A DNA stretch of 64,000 nt from Bosea sp. OAE506 (GCF_040546595.1 NZ_JBEPOB010000001.1:2171001-2235000); one strand, 5' to 3'. Shown: positions 37,193 through 45,647, counted from the stretch's first letter. The notes: generated by a model from the sequence alone, not told the origin. A program made the numbers and translations.

Positions 37193-38161
37193 TCAGATCT
37201 TTCCCCTGACCCCAAGTGAGACGTTCAACGCCTCGGCATCCGCACCTGCGCCCGGCTTCGGGATACGCGCAAACTGGCCGCTGGCGGCGTCGTAGATCCG
37301 AGTGCCGCCCTTGGCTTCGAAGTATTTGGTGTAATCGACGCGGCCGACGATCGAGAAGGCGGTTGTGAGAGGGTACTCGACCGCGAGATTGGCGCCGATC
37401 ATGGCAGAGGGCGCGAACTTCTCCGTGAAGAGCGTGTAGCGTAACGCGTGATAATCCCGGTCACGGCCGAAGCTGGCGGGGCTCCCATAGACTTCGGCCG
37501 ATAGTGACAGTGTCTCGCCTCGATAAGTGGTTCCAAGCCCAAGATAGGGCGTATCCCATTGTTGCCGATAGGAGATGCCCAACCGGCTCGGATCGAAGCT
37601 TCCGACCGCGTCGCGAAACCCATTCTGCGAGTAGACATAACTGCCGCCATAAGCCCGGTACTTGATGTCATAGTGGCGGAAACCGGCCAGGGCGGAGATT
37701 GCGAAATCCCCGCCGTCGATCACCCGATAGGCTACGCTCACATCGGCTTGCCATGCCTTCGGAACGCGGGTGTCGGGGTGCAGCGACTGGTGGCTCCAGG
37801 AATCGTCGCCCTCGTAGCCGAAGAGCCAATCCCGGTCGCGCATGTCGGCTTGCGACGCCACGGCTGCCCAGAGGCTGCCACGGAGCACGACCCCGTCGAA
37901 CGGGCGCACGGCTGCCCGACCGCCCAGCGTCATCGCCTGACTCTTCCAATCGAGCTGGCTGATCTTGCTCCGGCTCAAAGGATCATAGACGTTTTCTGTT
38001 GAAACACTCCGCAGATGCCCGATGGACGGCGTGAAGCTGAACATTTGCTCGCTTGCAGGGCCCGTCGATGTGCCCGGATCGAAGCCTTGTGCCAGCGTCG
38101 GTCCTGACAGGAGGGCGAGCCCGGCGAGCGTCGTCAACCATCCACTTCGACTCACCATCAT
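37193..38161 (-). CDS. Omptin-family outer-membrane protease
   Basis: This 322-residue protein has a signal peptide (cut near TLAQG) and beta-strand-rich repeats matching omptins. STENVYDPLSRSKISQLDWKS corresponds to the OmpT SQLDWK region. SLHPDTRVPKA and GGSYVYSQNGFRDAVGSF match its conserved strands. The catalytic residues appear intact as D109/D111 (RDRDW) and D236/H238 (DYH). Omptins cleave between basic residues at the cell surface. Either of two adjacent ATGs (38161, 38158) can start, with GGGAG upstream. Confidence 0.87.
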   Translation of the reverse strand: MMVSRSGWLTTLAGLALLSGPTLAQGFDPGTSTGPASEQMFSFTPSIGHLRSVSTENVYDPLSRSKISQLDWKSQAMTLGGRAAVRPFDGVVLRGSLWAAVASQADMRDRDWLFGYEGDDSWSHQSLHPDTRVPKAWQADVSVAYRVIDGGDFAISALAGFRHYDIKYRAYGGSYVYSQNGFRDAVGSFDPSRLGISYRQQWDTPYLGLGTTYRGETLSLSAEVYGSPASFGRDRDYHALRYTLFTEKFAPSAMIGANLAVEYPLTTAFSIVGRVDYTKYFEAKGGTRIYDAASGQFARIPKPGAGADAEALNVSLGVRGKI

Positions 38162-38382
38162 CCATCTCCCGGTTCGAGGGCGATTGGACGCAATTTGTCT
38201 CAATAAACGATTAACCATACTTGGAGCGTCGATCTGACGTCTTCGCGCGGCGGCAATTCGGTCTGCTGTCACTGCGGATGAGCTTGTTTGGGCGCCGGCC
38301 AGTCAGTATTTCACTCTTTTCGCTCGACGCGTTTCAAGATGTCCCAAGCGTCTCATGACTCCTGCGCCGTGCTGGAACTCTC

Positions 38383-39030
38383 CTATTTGCTCCCGTCCTG
38401 CTTCACCCCGCGCGCGACGATCCGGAGGGCGCCGTCCGGGAGGGGACGCTGGAGCGCGCTGGCGTATTCCCACGGCGCGGTCATCCAGGTCTCGCAGGCC
38501 TCGGGCGTCGTCAGGATGACCGGCATGGCCTTGGGGTGGATCGCCTGCACCTCGGCATTGGGATCAGTGGTGAGGAAGGCGTAGAGATCGGACGAGACCG
38601 GCCCCTCCTTCAGCTTGCGCACGCTGGTCCATTGCGGCGTCCAGATGCCGGCGAAGAACGCCGTCGGGCGGTCCTCGCCGAAGGCGAACCAGATGTCGCC
38701 GCCCTCGGCCTTGTTGAACTCGCTGAAGGATGTGAAGGGCACGAGGCAGCGGTTCTGGATGCCGAGCCAGCGGCGCCAGTGCGGGCTTTTGGTGTTGCGC
38801 ACATTGGTGACGCCGGGGTCGGTCTTCTTGCCTTCGAGCGCGAAGACCGGCGAGGGCAGGCCCCAGCGCGTCAGCGCCAGCGTCGGCGTCCCGCCCTCGT
38901 TGCGGATGACCGGCGCGGCATAGTCGGGGAAGATGCCGGGCTGCGGCACGATTTGCGCGGCGACGTCGAAACCGGCGAACAGCCGGCGCATCGCCTCGAC
39001 GTTGCGGGTGTGGCTGTAGAGGTTGCACAT
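38383..39030 (-). CDS. SRAP (YedK/HMCES) abasic-site processing protein, chromosomal copy
   Basis: This 215-residue protein has Cys2 exposed after Met removal, which in this family forms a covalent link with abasic sites in single-stranded DNA. N76/N79 (TNVRNT), E104 (SFSEF) and H165 (AIHPKAMPVIL) complete the active site. It lies 106 bases outside the left island boundary. A second full copy and a fragment are inside the island. Confidence 0.92.
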   Translation of the reverse strand: MCNLYSHTRNVEAMRRLFAGFDVAAQIVPQPGIFPDYAAPVIRNEGGTPTLALTRWGLPSPVFALEGKKTDPGVTNVRNTKSPHWRRWLGIQNRCLVPFTSFSEFNKAEGGDIWFAFGEDRPTAFFAGIWTPQWTSVRKLKEGPVSSDLYAFLTTDPNAEVQAIHPKAMPVILTTPEACETWMTAPWEYASALQRPLPDGALRIVARGVKQDGSK

Positions 39031-39135
39031 CCCTCGACCCTCTGCCCGGCCTCACGCCCGATGCGGGCGATCAGGGGCGCCGTATGAATGTGATCGGAGG
39101 TCTGAACTCTGACGACGTGGATCGCCAAGATCCGT

Positions 39136-39149
39136 TGGTAGCGGGAGAG
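39136..39149. repeat. Left island attachment site (14-bp copy of tRNA-Met 3' end)
   Basis: TGGTAGCGGGAGAG is identical to the last 14 bases of tRNA-Met(CAT), as seen on the + strand at 57606-57619. After the match the sequence diverges, though AACCCCC recurs close by. Everything between the two copies is accessory-type DNA with a serine integrase at the far end. This is therefore the likely left junction (attL or attR). Confidence 0.75.
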
Positions 39150-39297
39150 CGTTTCGCGCAAAACCCCCACGGTGAGAACGCCGTTCTTTTCGGGTCCTTC
39201 GCGGCCTAGCGATAAAGCCCAGAACGCAAAAAAGCGCCCCGCATGGCACGAAGCCGACGGGGCGCACGGCCTCAATACGGGCTTGCAACTCAGAAAG

Positions 39298-39855
39298 TCA
39301 GACCCGACTTCTCTTTCGAGCTATCGCCACATCGCCGCGCTCTGCGGCAGTCTGAATACGATCCGCGCGTTGCCAAACAAATCGCCACCACCCCCGAAGC
39401 GTCAGGGCGTTGGCGACTTCCTCTTGAACCATCACCCGTATCGAAGCGCCTAACCGAATAATCTGTTCTGGAAGGCTCGGCCGCGGCTCTTTCGTTTCGG
39501 AGCCAAACTCCCCGCCAAGAGCCATCACGGTCATTTCGTTGAGAAGCTCTTCAATTTTGTGTGCCTCAGGCTCGTCTAGGCGGTCGCCAATCGTCGGCCA
39601 CATACCGTCGATGACGGTGTTCATTCCCAACAGCCGCGCTTCCTGAAGTTTGATGTTAGCCCGTTCGTGAGCACCCTTGCGGCCAACCTCGGCCCAATAG
39701 CTGGCTGCTTCATCTGAAAATTGTTGAACCGCTGCCGATAACTCATTCGTCCGCGAGAGCCACATATCGCGTCGGTATTGCCATAAGCGCAGTGCGCCTG
39801 TGGTTCCAAAACCTACAAGCGCGCCGGCTATAAGTTGGACAGGCTCAAACGGCAC
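39298..39855 (-). CDS. Membrane-anchored protein of unknown function, third gene of the ATPase/STAS operon
   Basis: This 185-residue protein has one N-terminal membrane helix (about 6-24), then a basic WQYRRDMWLSR stretch and a mostly helical cytoplasmic region. I do not recognise the family. It overlaps the STAS-like gene by 11 bases, which argues for joint expression with it and the ATPase. By position it could be the membrane effector or anchor of that module (inference). Base composition is less GC-rich than the core genes around the island. Confidence 0.7.
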   Translation of the reverse strand: MPFEPVQLIAGALVGFGTTGALRLWQYRRDMWLSRTNELSAAVQQFSDEAASYWAEVGRKGAHERANIKLQEARLLGMNTVIDGMWPTIGDRLDEPEAHKIEELLNEMTVMALGGEFGSETKEPRPSLPEQIIRLGASIRVMVQEEVANALTLRGWWRFVWQRADRIQTAAERGDVAIARKRSRV

Positions 39856-40180
39856 GCGCCGAGACGTTACCAGATGCTTGCTGCATCATTTGCCAAATCA
39901 TCGCTGGATAACGAGCAAACTGGCGGCTTCTTGCTTCGATTTTTAGCCGCTTCTCAAGATCCGGCAGTTTGAAGCCGTCTCGCAGTAAGCCACCAAATGC
40001 CTCCTCAAGAAATGAAGGAGGAAGACCTCGGACATCATCCAAATCGACGGTGACAACATCTGCTCGCTGCAACGCGGGAACAAGCTTTTCTTCGCGAAAA
40101 GCTTGCCCATTCCAAGCGCCGTCTGTCCGATAACGGCCGCCCGGATAGGGACTAAAGTCGCTAGCGATTTTGATCATCAT
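39845..40180 (-). CDS. STAS-like domain protein (DUF4325)
   Basis: This 111-residue protein has the DUF4325 pattern: GGRYRTDGAWNGQAFREEKL, then VVTVDLDDVRGLPPSFLEEAF and a final helix. The family is predicted to adopt a STAS-like fold, as in anti-sigma-factor antagonists. It overlaps the upstream ATPase gene by 20 bases. Two adjacent ATGs (40180, 40177) could start. Pairing a STAS-like protein with a GHKL ATPase recalls SpoIIAA-SpoIIAB, but no sigma factor is present nearby. Confidence 0.78.
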   Translation of the reverse strand: MMIKIASDFSPYPGGRYRTDGAWNGQAFREEKLVPALQRADVVTVDLDDVRGLPPSFLEEAFGGLLRDGFKLPDLEKRLKIEARSRQFARYPAMIWQMMQQASGNVSARAV

Positions 40181-41096
40181 CTAGCTGATCCGCCGAAAAA
40201 CTCATTCGCCAGACGACCAACGTCCCCCCAACCGCTTCGTTCCGGTTGAAGTGACGGCTAGGCCTACCAGACGTTTTTCGATACTCGCCACAGCGGCTGT
40301 AAATTGCAAGCTCTCCGTTGTCGCAGCGGTTAACTGCATCCTCAATTGCGTGGAGGCCTTTGCCGCGAGTTGCCAAGTTTGTGCGGCTTTTGCCGACTGT
40401 CATGGCAGCCCGGATCGCGGTGCCGTCGCTGGCCATGTCCTCGAAATCGGGATCGGTCCGGAACGCTTTTCTCCAAAACGCCGATAGCTCACCGAAACGC
40501 TTCCAAAGCGGCAACGTGGCGGGGATCGAGACGCCCTGATCGTACACAATTACGCTGAACTCGCGTGTTTCCCGGTTGACGTATCCGGTCATCCACCAGC
40601 CCGGCACATGGGGTGGTTCAAAATCATGGGTCTCAGGATAGGCGTGGTGTCGTGTGTTCGTTAGGGCCTCGATAATCGCCTCATACAGAGGCGCGTCATT
40701 CAGCATCGCCGCAACGCCGAGTTCTTCAAGAAGTTCGCTAACTTTCTCCCCCGATGCTTGATTGCCAGCGCGCATCTTCAATATCGAAAGATGGTCGATA
40801 TTGAGTATTTCTGAGGATGTTGGCTCAGTGCCTGCAAGGCTCAAAAAACCGACTGCATCAAGCACCGCTCTTACGTCGGGATCCCAACTTTCGATGTTAA
40901 CCGCTCTCGGAACCCAACTTCGTCCGCGGCTAAAGCGATGGTATTCGCTAGCAATTATTAGAGCAACTGCGGGACTGATTTCCTTGATTGTTGCAAAGTC
41001 CCAGAAGCTGCGCATAGTGGACGGGGGCCGGTCGCCGAGGCTCCTTTTTGCTCGTCTCCCTCTTCTGGTCGAAGATACGCGGTAAGACTGAAACAA
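40161..41096 (-). CDS. STAS-like / GHKL ATPase fusion protein
   Basis: This 311-residue protein has an N-terminal STAS-like half (about 30-110, ISPAVALIIASEYHRF and VNIESWDPDVRAVLDAVGF). A histidine-kinase-type ATPase half follows, with the N box E143-A-L-T-N147, G1 box D186-Q-G, and G2 box R244-G-K-G247-L. There is no phospho-acceptor His domain or transmembrane sensor, so it is not a classical kinase. First of a three-gene overlapping operon. An internal ATG at codon 28 is an alternative start. Confidence 0.75.
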   Translation of the reverse strand: MFQSYRVSSTRRGRRAKRSLGDRPPSTMRSFWDFATIKEISPAVALIIASEYHRFSRGRSWVPRAVNIESWDPDVRAVLDAVGFLSLAGTEPTSSEILNIDHLSILKMRAGNQASGEKVSELLEELGVAAMLNDAPLYEAIIEALTNTRHHAYPETHDFEPPHVPGWWMTGYVNRETREFSVIVYDQGVSIPATLPLWKRFGELSAFWRKAFRTDPDFEDMASDGTAIRAAMTVGKSRTNLATRGKGLHAIEDAVNRCDNGELAIYSRCGEYRKTSGRPSRHFNRNEAVGGTLVVWRMSFSADQLDDDQNR

Positions 41097-41228
41097 GCCC
41101 TCTCGAAGAGCCCTCAGGAAACGCGTGGTTTCTAAATAATTCTTGGCTAAAGAAAGAACCGTCGGCGCGGCTCTCGGTTTGCCAATTAGGCGAGAGCGTG
41201 AAGTCTTTCCGTTGCTGTATACTGTGAC

Positions 41229-41459
41229 CTATCGACCTTCATGATCGCGCCAGAAATCAGACCCAAGTATGTTTCTCAATTTACGATTTATTTTATGAAG
41301 CAGCTTGCGCTTAAGGCTTAATTTAGCGTGACGAGTATTCCATTTAATTCTCCCGCCTCTGGTTTTCTTCAATTCGGCACCAAGAGGCTGTCGTCGGAGG
41401 GCATCCGAAGCGTCGAGTAGGGTGTGGTCGGTCATCGTATCAGCGGTCGGATGCAACAT
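41229..41459 (-). CDS. Small basic hypothetical protein
   Basis: This is a 76-residue frame (or 68 from ATG at 41435). The C-terminal half is strongly basic (KLSLKRKLLHKINRKLRN). I recognise no family and the start is uncertain, with only AGG adjacent to the first ATG. Composition is not the usual GC-rich shadow pattern, so it may be real. It may also be the residue of a larger element gene. Confidence 0.3.
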   Translation of the reverse strand: MLHPTADTMTDHTLLDASDALRRQPLGAELKKTRGGRIKWNTRHAKLSLKRKLLHKINRKLRNILGSDFWRDHEGR

Positions 41460-41460
41460 C

Positions 41461-41838
41461 CTACAGGGGATCGATTATTCGCTGTGGATCGCTCATGTCC
41501 CTAAGCCTGTGCGCGGCGCGGGCCTTTGTCTCCGGCCCGAAGCCCGCTATCGCGGGAGAGTGGCGGATGCGCTGCTCAGGTAGGCCGAGGTCGCCGGCGG
41601 TCTGCTTGATCCCGCCGGCCTTCCAGCCCGACCCTTTAGGATTAGTCGGCGTCTTTGAATTCGCGCCAACTTGGCGCGAATTTGCATGGTCCGCCTCCGC
41701 AACCCGCTTCCGCGCGTCCATCATCTCAACCCTCCGAGCGATAAGCTTGGCCTCCTCGATCCCGCTGATCTCGCGGCGCTCCGAGTTCTCGTCGATCTGA
41801 GCGACCAAGCCGTCGATAACGGCCTTGGCGGCGGCTGC
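41461..41838 (-). pseudogene. Truncated ParB-like partition/nuclease gene remnant
   Basis: The frame reads AVIDGLVAQIDENSERREISGIEEAKLIARR, then GWKAGGIKQTAGDLGLPEQRIRHSPAIAGFGPETKARA. This is the middle and HTH part of ParB/Srx-type proteins. It is cut upstream by a TAG at 41839-41841 and has no good start, and the N-terminal nuclease part is missing. I therefore read it as a remnant, not a working gene. Confidence 0.6.
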
Positions 41839-41852
41839 CTACGGCAATTTGG

Positions 41853-43166
41853 TCAAGAAGCAGGGCGATACCCAGCGAAAGCCGCCTCGAAATTGATTGT
41901 GGAGGAAGCGAACTCTGTCAGGCCAAACGCATGCCAAACTTCACTTTCGAGGCGCCTATAACTTTCATCGAAGGATGCCCGCGAGGTGAGAAGGATTGGG
42001 CCAATCTCGATTTTCGGCAGCATTTTCCCCGACGTGTCACCCCCCCACGCGTAAGCGCTGGTGTTTCCGCCGGTCACCTCACCGTCCGCTATGAATTCAA
42101 CATCCAGTTCAATTGGAACATCGGGTCTTCCCGCGTCTCGTCGTAAGCGGTCTGCCGCAATCATCATTTGACCGCAGAGTGCCGCATACCAGCCCGGATG
42201 GTGGAAATTGACAGGGGCGTCCGGATTGGCACCGGGCATTCCCGGCTTAAAGCCAATCAGCGATAGAGTTCCATCGTCGCGGACTGCCCAGCGGCCGGGT
42301 CCCCGCGCTGTATACCAAGCGCCATGCGCGGTGCGGGTCCAGCCGCTTCCGAAGGAGCCGTCCCCGAATGGAGCGCTGGCATTCGGCGCGATCCTCGACA
42401 GGCTTGGTCGAAGCGACTGGCGCAAGTGGTCAAATGGAAATGGAGAGATCGAGAATGCTTGTTGAGGTATCGCGGATACTCTCAAAAATAAGCCTCGCGT
42501 CTGTGGGTGAACGGCCGACCCATTGCTGTCGATGAGACCTAAACTCAGCTTGCGCTCAGGCCAACTGGCCATTTCCTGAGAGTGCTCGGCCCTTATCTCG
42601 CGAACCCTTTGCTGGCGGGTTCTAGCGTCCCAAAACACCGATTGGAGATCGCGCATTGTCATGGCTTCGCAGGATGTTCCGCGCCGTACGTATGCTGCCG
42701 GCGGGCGTCCAATCCCGTGAGGCGCAAGATCAGAGGCAGGCACGGCGATGATTACCGCCCCTGTGTTTTCTGTCTCGGGATCGAGGATCGTCTTGATCTG
42801 AAAGCCGCCGATTGGAGGATCGACGATCGAGCGGAGCGCTTGCTCGAATTGCTCAGCGAACCTTTCGCAGCGGGGCAATGGCGCCAAAGAGGCCGCCTTG
42901 CGTGGCCGATCCTGCGTCTCCGCAATGCCGATGATCAGTCGGCCCCCATAAGCGTTCGCCAGTGCGACTACTTCGGCAGCGAGTTCATCGCGCGTAGAGT
43001 CAGTGATTAGATCGCGCCCACCATACCAAGGATGATCCTTGCCGTTCTTCTCCGGCAAGAGCCCCTTGAATTCGAACATGGCGTCTTCTGCGACGCCACT
43101 GGCCGCGAGCGCAACAATGTCGTCCCATGTGATGGCGTCGAGCGGTTTGGTCCTGATCTCGGTCAC
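41853..43166 (-). CDS. Schlafen AlbA_2-domain protein
   Basis: This 437-residue protein has an N-terminal AlbA_2 (divergent AAA-4) domain: FEFKGLLP, then DELAAEVVALANAYGGRLIIGIAE and a later YVRRGTSCEAM. The C-terminal 240 residues are unassigned. The domain is known from Schlafen-type proteins and several bacterial defence or regulatory proteins that bind nucleic acid. Start and the upstream stop overlap as ATGA (43163-43166), tying it to the UDG-like gene. Its role is unknown. Confidence 0.75.
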   Translation of the reverse strand: MTEIRTKPLDAITWDDIVALAASGVAEDAMFEFKGLLPEKNGKDHPWYGGRDLITDSTRDELAAEVVALANAYGGRLIIGIAETQDRPRKAASLAPLPRCERFAEQFEQALRSIVDPPIGGFQIKTILDPETENTGAVIIAVPASDLAPHGIGRPPAAYVRRGTSCEAMTMRDLQSVFWDARTRQQRVREIRAEHSQEMASWPERKLSLGLIDSNGSAVHPQTRGLFLRVSAIPQQAFSISPFPFDHLRQSLRPSLSRIAPNASAPFGDGSFGSGWTRTAHGAWYTARGPGRWAVRDDGTLSLIGFKPGMPGANPDAPVNFHHPGWYAALCGQMMIAADRLRRDAGRPDVPIELDVEFIADGEVTGGNTSAYAWGGDTSGKMLPKIEIGPILLTSRASFDESYRRLESEVWHAFGLTEFASSTINFEAAFAGYRPAS

Positions 43167-43741
43167 GGCTTCATCTCAAGAAATGCTTTCACCGGCCCGT
43201 GCCAAATCGGAGAAGAAAAGCCCCGGCTGAGATGGGGGATCATAGTGGCGAGCGCTGACCCCGAAGGCGTCTCATATCGGCCGATATGCCGCTTTGCACC
43301 GGCAAGATCGACGTCCTGCCCCGGGCCGAGATCAAAGTTGGGCATGGCGTCCCACAGACCTTTGCCCGTCGCGAGAACATGGGTCGGGTCGATCTGTCGA
43401 AGGACCATCTTGAACGCAGGTGCCGAGGCTTGGAACTGAGCCCACGTTGGGCGATTTCGTAGGTCGCCGACGTTGACCTGAACGAAGTTGTAGAACGCGA
43501 TGCCTTCGAGGTCGGCTGCCTTGTCGATCTGCCAGCGCTCTTTTCCGGTGATCAGTCGGGCGGCGGTCGTGAGATACCGAACCGCCCATCCGCCGGATTT
43601 CCATTCAGCGACGACGCGGTTCGTCGAGCCCGGTTCAGGATCACGCGTCTCGTCGCCGCCGTAGTGGCTCTCGCCGAGAAGCAGTAGGCGGACGGGCTGG
43701 TCGCGGTATCGCGACCCGACCCACGGTTCGAAGATGATCAT
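43163..43741 (-). CDS. Uracil-DNA-glycosylase-fold-like hypothetical protein
   Basis: This 192-residue protein begins MIIFEPWVGSRY and has LLLLGESHYGG at about 20-30, in the place of the UDG motif GQDPYHG. A central FYNFVQ segment follows, and near the C terminus IPHLSRGFSS stands where UDGs have HPSP. The canonical catalytic Asp of the first motif is not present. It may therefore bind rather than cleave, or have different chemistry. Coupled to the Schlafen-type gene downstream. Confidence 0.6.
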   Translation of the reverse strand: MIIFEPWVGSRYRDQPVRLLLLGESHYGGDETRDPEPGSTNRVVAEWKSGGWAVRYLTTAARLITGKERWQIDKAADLEGIAFYNFVQVNVGDLRNRPTWAQFQASAPAFKMVLRQIDPTHVLATGKGLWDAMPNFDLGPGQDVDLAGAKRHIGRYETPSGSALATMIPHLSRGFSSPIWHGPVKAFLEMKP

Positions 43742-43888
43742 GATGGCTCCGGATTAGGTGTTGCAGCAGTCTCTCCGATCTCGCCTGTCACGCAATGGGT
43801 GTAGCATCGCTTTTGCACAATCTTGGCGCGCCGTTGACAGCGTTGTGAGGGTCGTGATGTTCTTACTTCGTTCTCATCGGAGGGGCCA

Positions 43889-44149
43889 ATGCCCGCGATA
43901 ACCTACTACGTCGCCTTGCCTATTATGATGGGCGAGGAAGGCGATCTTTTGCCCGGCGAGCCCGTTGAGGCGCTGAACGCATGGCAGGCTAAGAGCAGGG
44001 CTGCTGGCCTTGCCATCCATCATGCTGGCGCAATTGCGTTCTCCCGCTGCGGCGACCCTATGTCAGGCGAATTCGAGCCTGCCGTCGTCATCGCAACCTT
44101 CGGCTCGATCCCGACCAATCTTTCCGATCTGATGGGCTCGGCGTCGTGA
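43889..44149 (+). CDS. Small hypothetical protein
   Basis: This 86-residue protein starts at ATG 43889 after a strong GGAGGGG site. No signal peptide or membrane helix is seen, and I recognise no family. It is first of five tightly packed rightward genes ending in an SRAP gene, and overlaps the next gene by GTGA (44146-44149). Confidence 0.65.
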   Translation: MPAITYYVALPIMMGEEGDLLPGEPVEALNAWQAKSRAAGLAIHHAGAIAFSRCGDPMSGEFEPAVVIATFGSIPTNLSDLMGSAS

Positions 44150-44373
44150 GCGCGCAGCGCGCGTCTGCGCCGGCTATCGACCCACTCGTCATCACCTACA
44201 AACAGATCGACGCCGCGTTGCATGAGGTCGACGGCGATCCGCGAGAGGCGATCCGCAATCTGTTGCCCGATCTTGCCGTGATGGCTTTGGACGGCGATGC
44301 CGCGTCGTCGCGGGACGTCAAGGGGCGGTTCTCTTCCGGGGCTCGCCGCGCTCAGGCTGCCGATGCGATATGA
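44146..44373 (+). CDS. Small hypothetical protein with Arg-rich tail
   Basis: This 75-residue protein starts at GTG 44146 inside the previous stop. It has a helical middle (YKQIDAALHEVDGDPREAIRNLLPDLAVM) and ends with a KGRFSSGARRAQAA tail. I do not recognise it. The stop overlaps the next ATG (ATGA at 44370-44373), supporting coupled translation. Confidence 0.62.
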   Translation: MSAQRASAPAIDPLVITYKQIDAALHEVDGDPREAIRNLLPDLAVMALDGDAASSRDVKGRFSSGARRAQAADAI

Positions 44374-44744
44374 AGCCGCCCGATGCCGGCACGCCGCTGG
44401 TCCGATATCCATGGGTCGTCGTTCGTTTGCGCTGCCACGTCTGCCCGCGAAACGCCGACGTCCGTCTCGCGGCGCTGGCCGCCCGATACGGCCATCGCGT
44501 ACCTGTGCGCTCGGTGCTGCACGGCTTCATGGGCGGGTGCCCCTGGAACCCGCACACGGAGCTGCGTAAGCCGCAGAAATACGGTCACCGCTGCGGTGCC
44601 TACCTTCCCGACGTGGGATCGGGCCGGCCGCCCGATCTGCCCCCCACGATGTCGGGCCTGACCTTGATCGAGGGTGGCAAGGCCGACATGCTTCCGGCCG
44701 AGCCGGCGCCTGCCCGGCGACGGGTGGGGGGCGAGGATGAATGA
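44370..44744 (+). CDS. Hypothetical zinc-ribbon-like protein
   Basis: This 124-residue protein has C-H-V-C-P near residue 22, CPW near 57 and HRCGAYLPD near 73. Together these look like a metal-binding ribbon. Pro-rich linkers follow. I have no functional assignment. It overlaps both neighbours by a few bases. Confidence 0.65.
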   Translation: MKPPDAGTPLVRYPWVVVRLRCHVCPRNADVRLAALAARYGHRVPVRSVLHGFMGGCPWNPHTELRKPQKYGHRCGAYLPDVGSGRPPDLPPTMSGLTLIEGGKADMLPAEPAPARRRVGGEDE

Positions 44745-44856
44745 GAGCGACGAGGATCCTCCACCGGACCGGACAAGCCTGCTGACCGTCGCAATCCTGA
44801 TGCTCGCCTTCATGATTGCCGTCTCTTCATGGTTTCGCGGGTGGCGACCCTTCTGA
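44737..44856 (+). CDS. Small single-pass membrane protein
   Basis: This is a 39-residue frame: an acidic N terminus (MNESDEDPPPD), one hydrophobic helix (LLTVAILMLAFMIAVSSWF) and a basic end. It starts 8 bases inside the previous gene after GCGAGG and stops 13 bases before the SRAP ATG. Size, coupling and a clean helix support a real gene. Function unknown. Confidence 0.5.
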   Translation: MNESDEDPPPDRTSLLTVAILMLAFMIAVSSWFRGWRPF

Positions 44857-44869
44857 CGGGAGTGGACGG

Positions 44870-45601
44870 ATGTGCAATCTCTACAGCCTTACAAAAGGGC
44901 AGGCCGCGATCGTGGCTCTGACGCGTGCAATGCGCAACACGACGGGCAATCTGCCGCCGCTGCCGGGCATCTTCCCCGACTACCCCGCGCCAATCGTCCG
45001 CAACGCGCCCGATGGCGTGCGCGAACTCGCCATGGTGCGGTGGGGCATGCCGTCATCGAAGAAGGCCATTCTGGACGCCGCAACCAAGCGGGCCAACAAG
45101 CTCCGCGCGAAAGGCAAGGATGTCGATTTCGACGCGCTGCTGCGATTGGAGCCTGATGGCGGCACCACAAACGTTCGCAACACGGCGAGTGCGCACTGGA
45201 AGCCGTGGCTCGGCGTCGCCAATCGATGCGTCGTGCCGCTGACGTCGTTCTCTGAATTCGACCACGGCTCGAAACAGGACGTTTGGTTCGCGCTGGCGCC
45301 GGAGCGCCCGCTGGCGTTCTTCGCCGGGATCTGGACGTCGCAATGGACCGGCGTCCGCAAGATTAGGATCGGCATGGAGACCACCGACCTGTTCGCCTTC
45401 CTGACGACAGAGCCGAACCGCGAGGTCGGGGCGATCCATCCCAAGGCGATGCCCGTGATCCTGACCGAGCCGGAGGAGGTCGAGACGTGGCTGACGGCGC
45501 CATGGGAGCAGGCAATAGCGCTTCAACGCCCGCTGCCCGATGGCGCTCTCGTCGAGGTCGCCCGCGGCGTGAAAAAGGATGGTGCCGAGGCGACGCTCTA
45601 G
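44870..45601 (+). CDS. SRAP (YedK/HMCES) abasic-site processing protein, island copy
   Basis: This 243-residue copy keeps Cys2, N101/N104 (TNVRNT), E129 (SFSEF) and H190 (AIHPKAMPVIL). It is longer than the chromosomal copy because of an insert near 63-98 (KKAILDAATKRANKLRAK). ATG at 44870 follows a GACGGGAGTGG site. The active Met-Cys-Asn start is kept, so it should crosslink abasic sites in single-stranded DNA. Last gene of the five-gene run. Confidence 0.9.
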   Translation: MCNLYSLTKGQAAIVALTRAMRNTTGNLPPLPGIFPDYPAPIVRNAPDGVRELAMVRWGMPSSKKAILDAATKRANKLRAKGKDVDFDALLRLEPDGGTTNVRNTASAHWKPWLGVANRCVVPLTSFSEFDHGSKQDVWFALAPERPLAFFAGIWTSQWTGVRKIRIGMETTDLFAFLTTEPNREVGAIHPKAMPVILTEPEEVETWLTAPWEQAIALQRPLPDGALVEVARGVKKDGAEATL

Positions 45602-45647
45602 CAACATTCTGCAGTCCTGCGAGGCTAGTCGCTGGTAATAGCGATAG

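Noticed and set aside
40161..41096. Reading the GHKL protein as a two-component histidine kinase
   Set aside because: There is no phospho-acceptor His helix, no sensor domain and no response regulator gene nearby. The N-terminal half is STAS-like instead.
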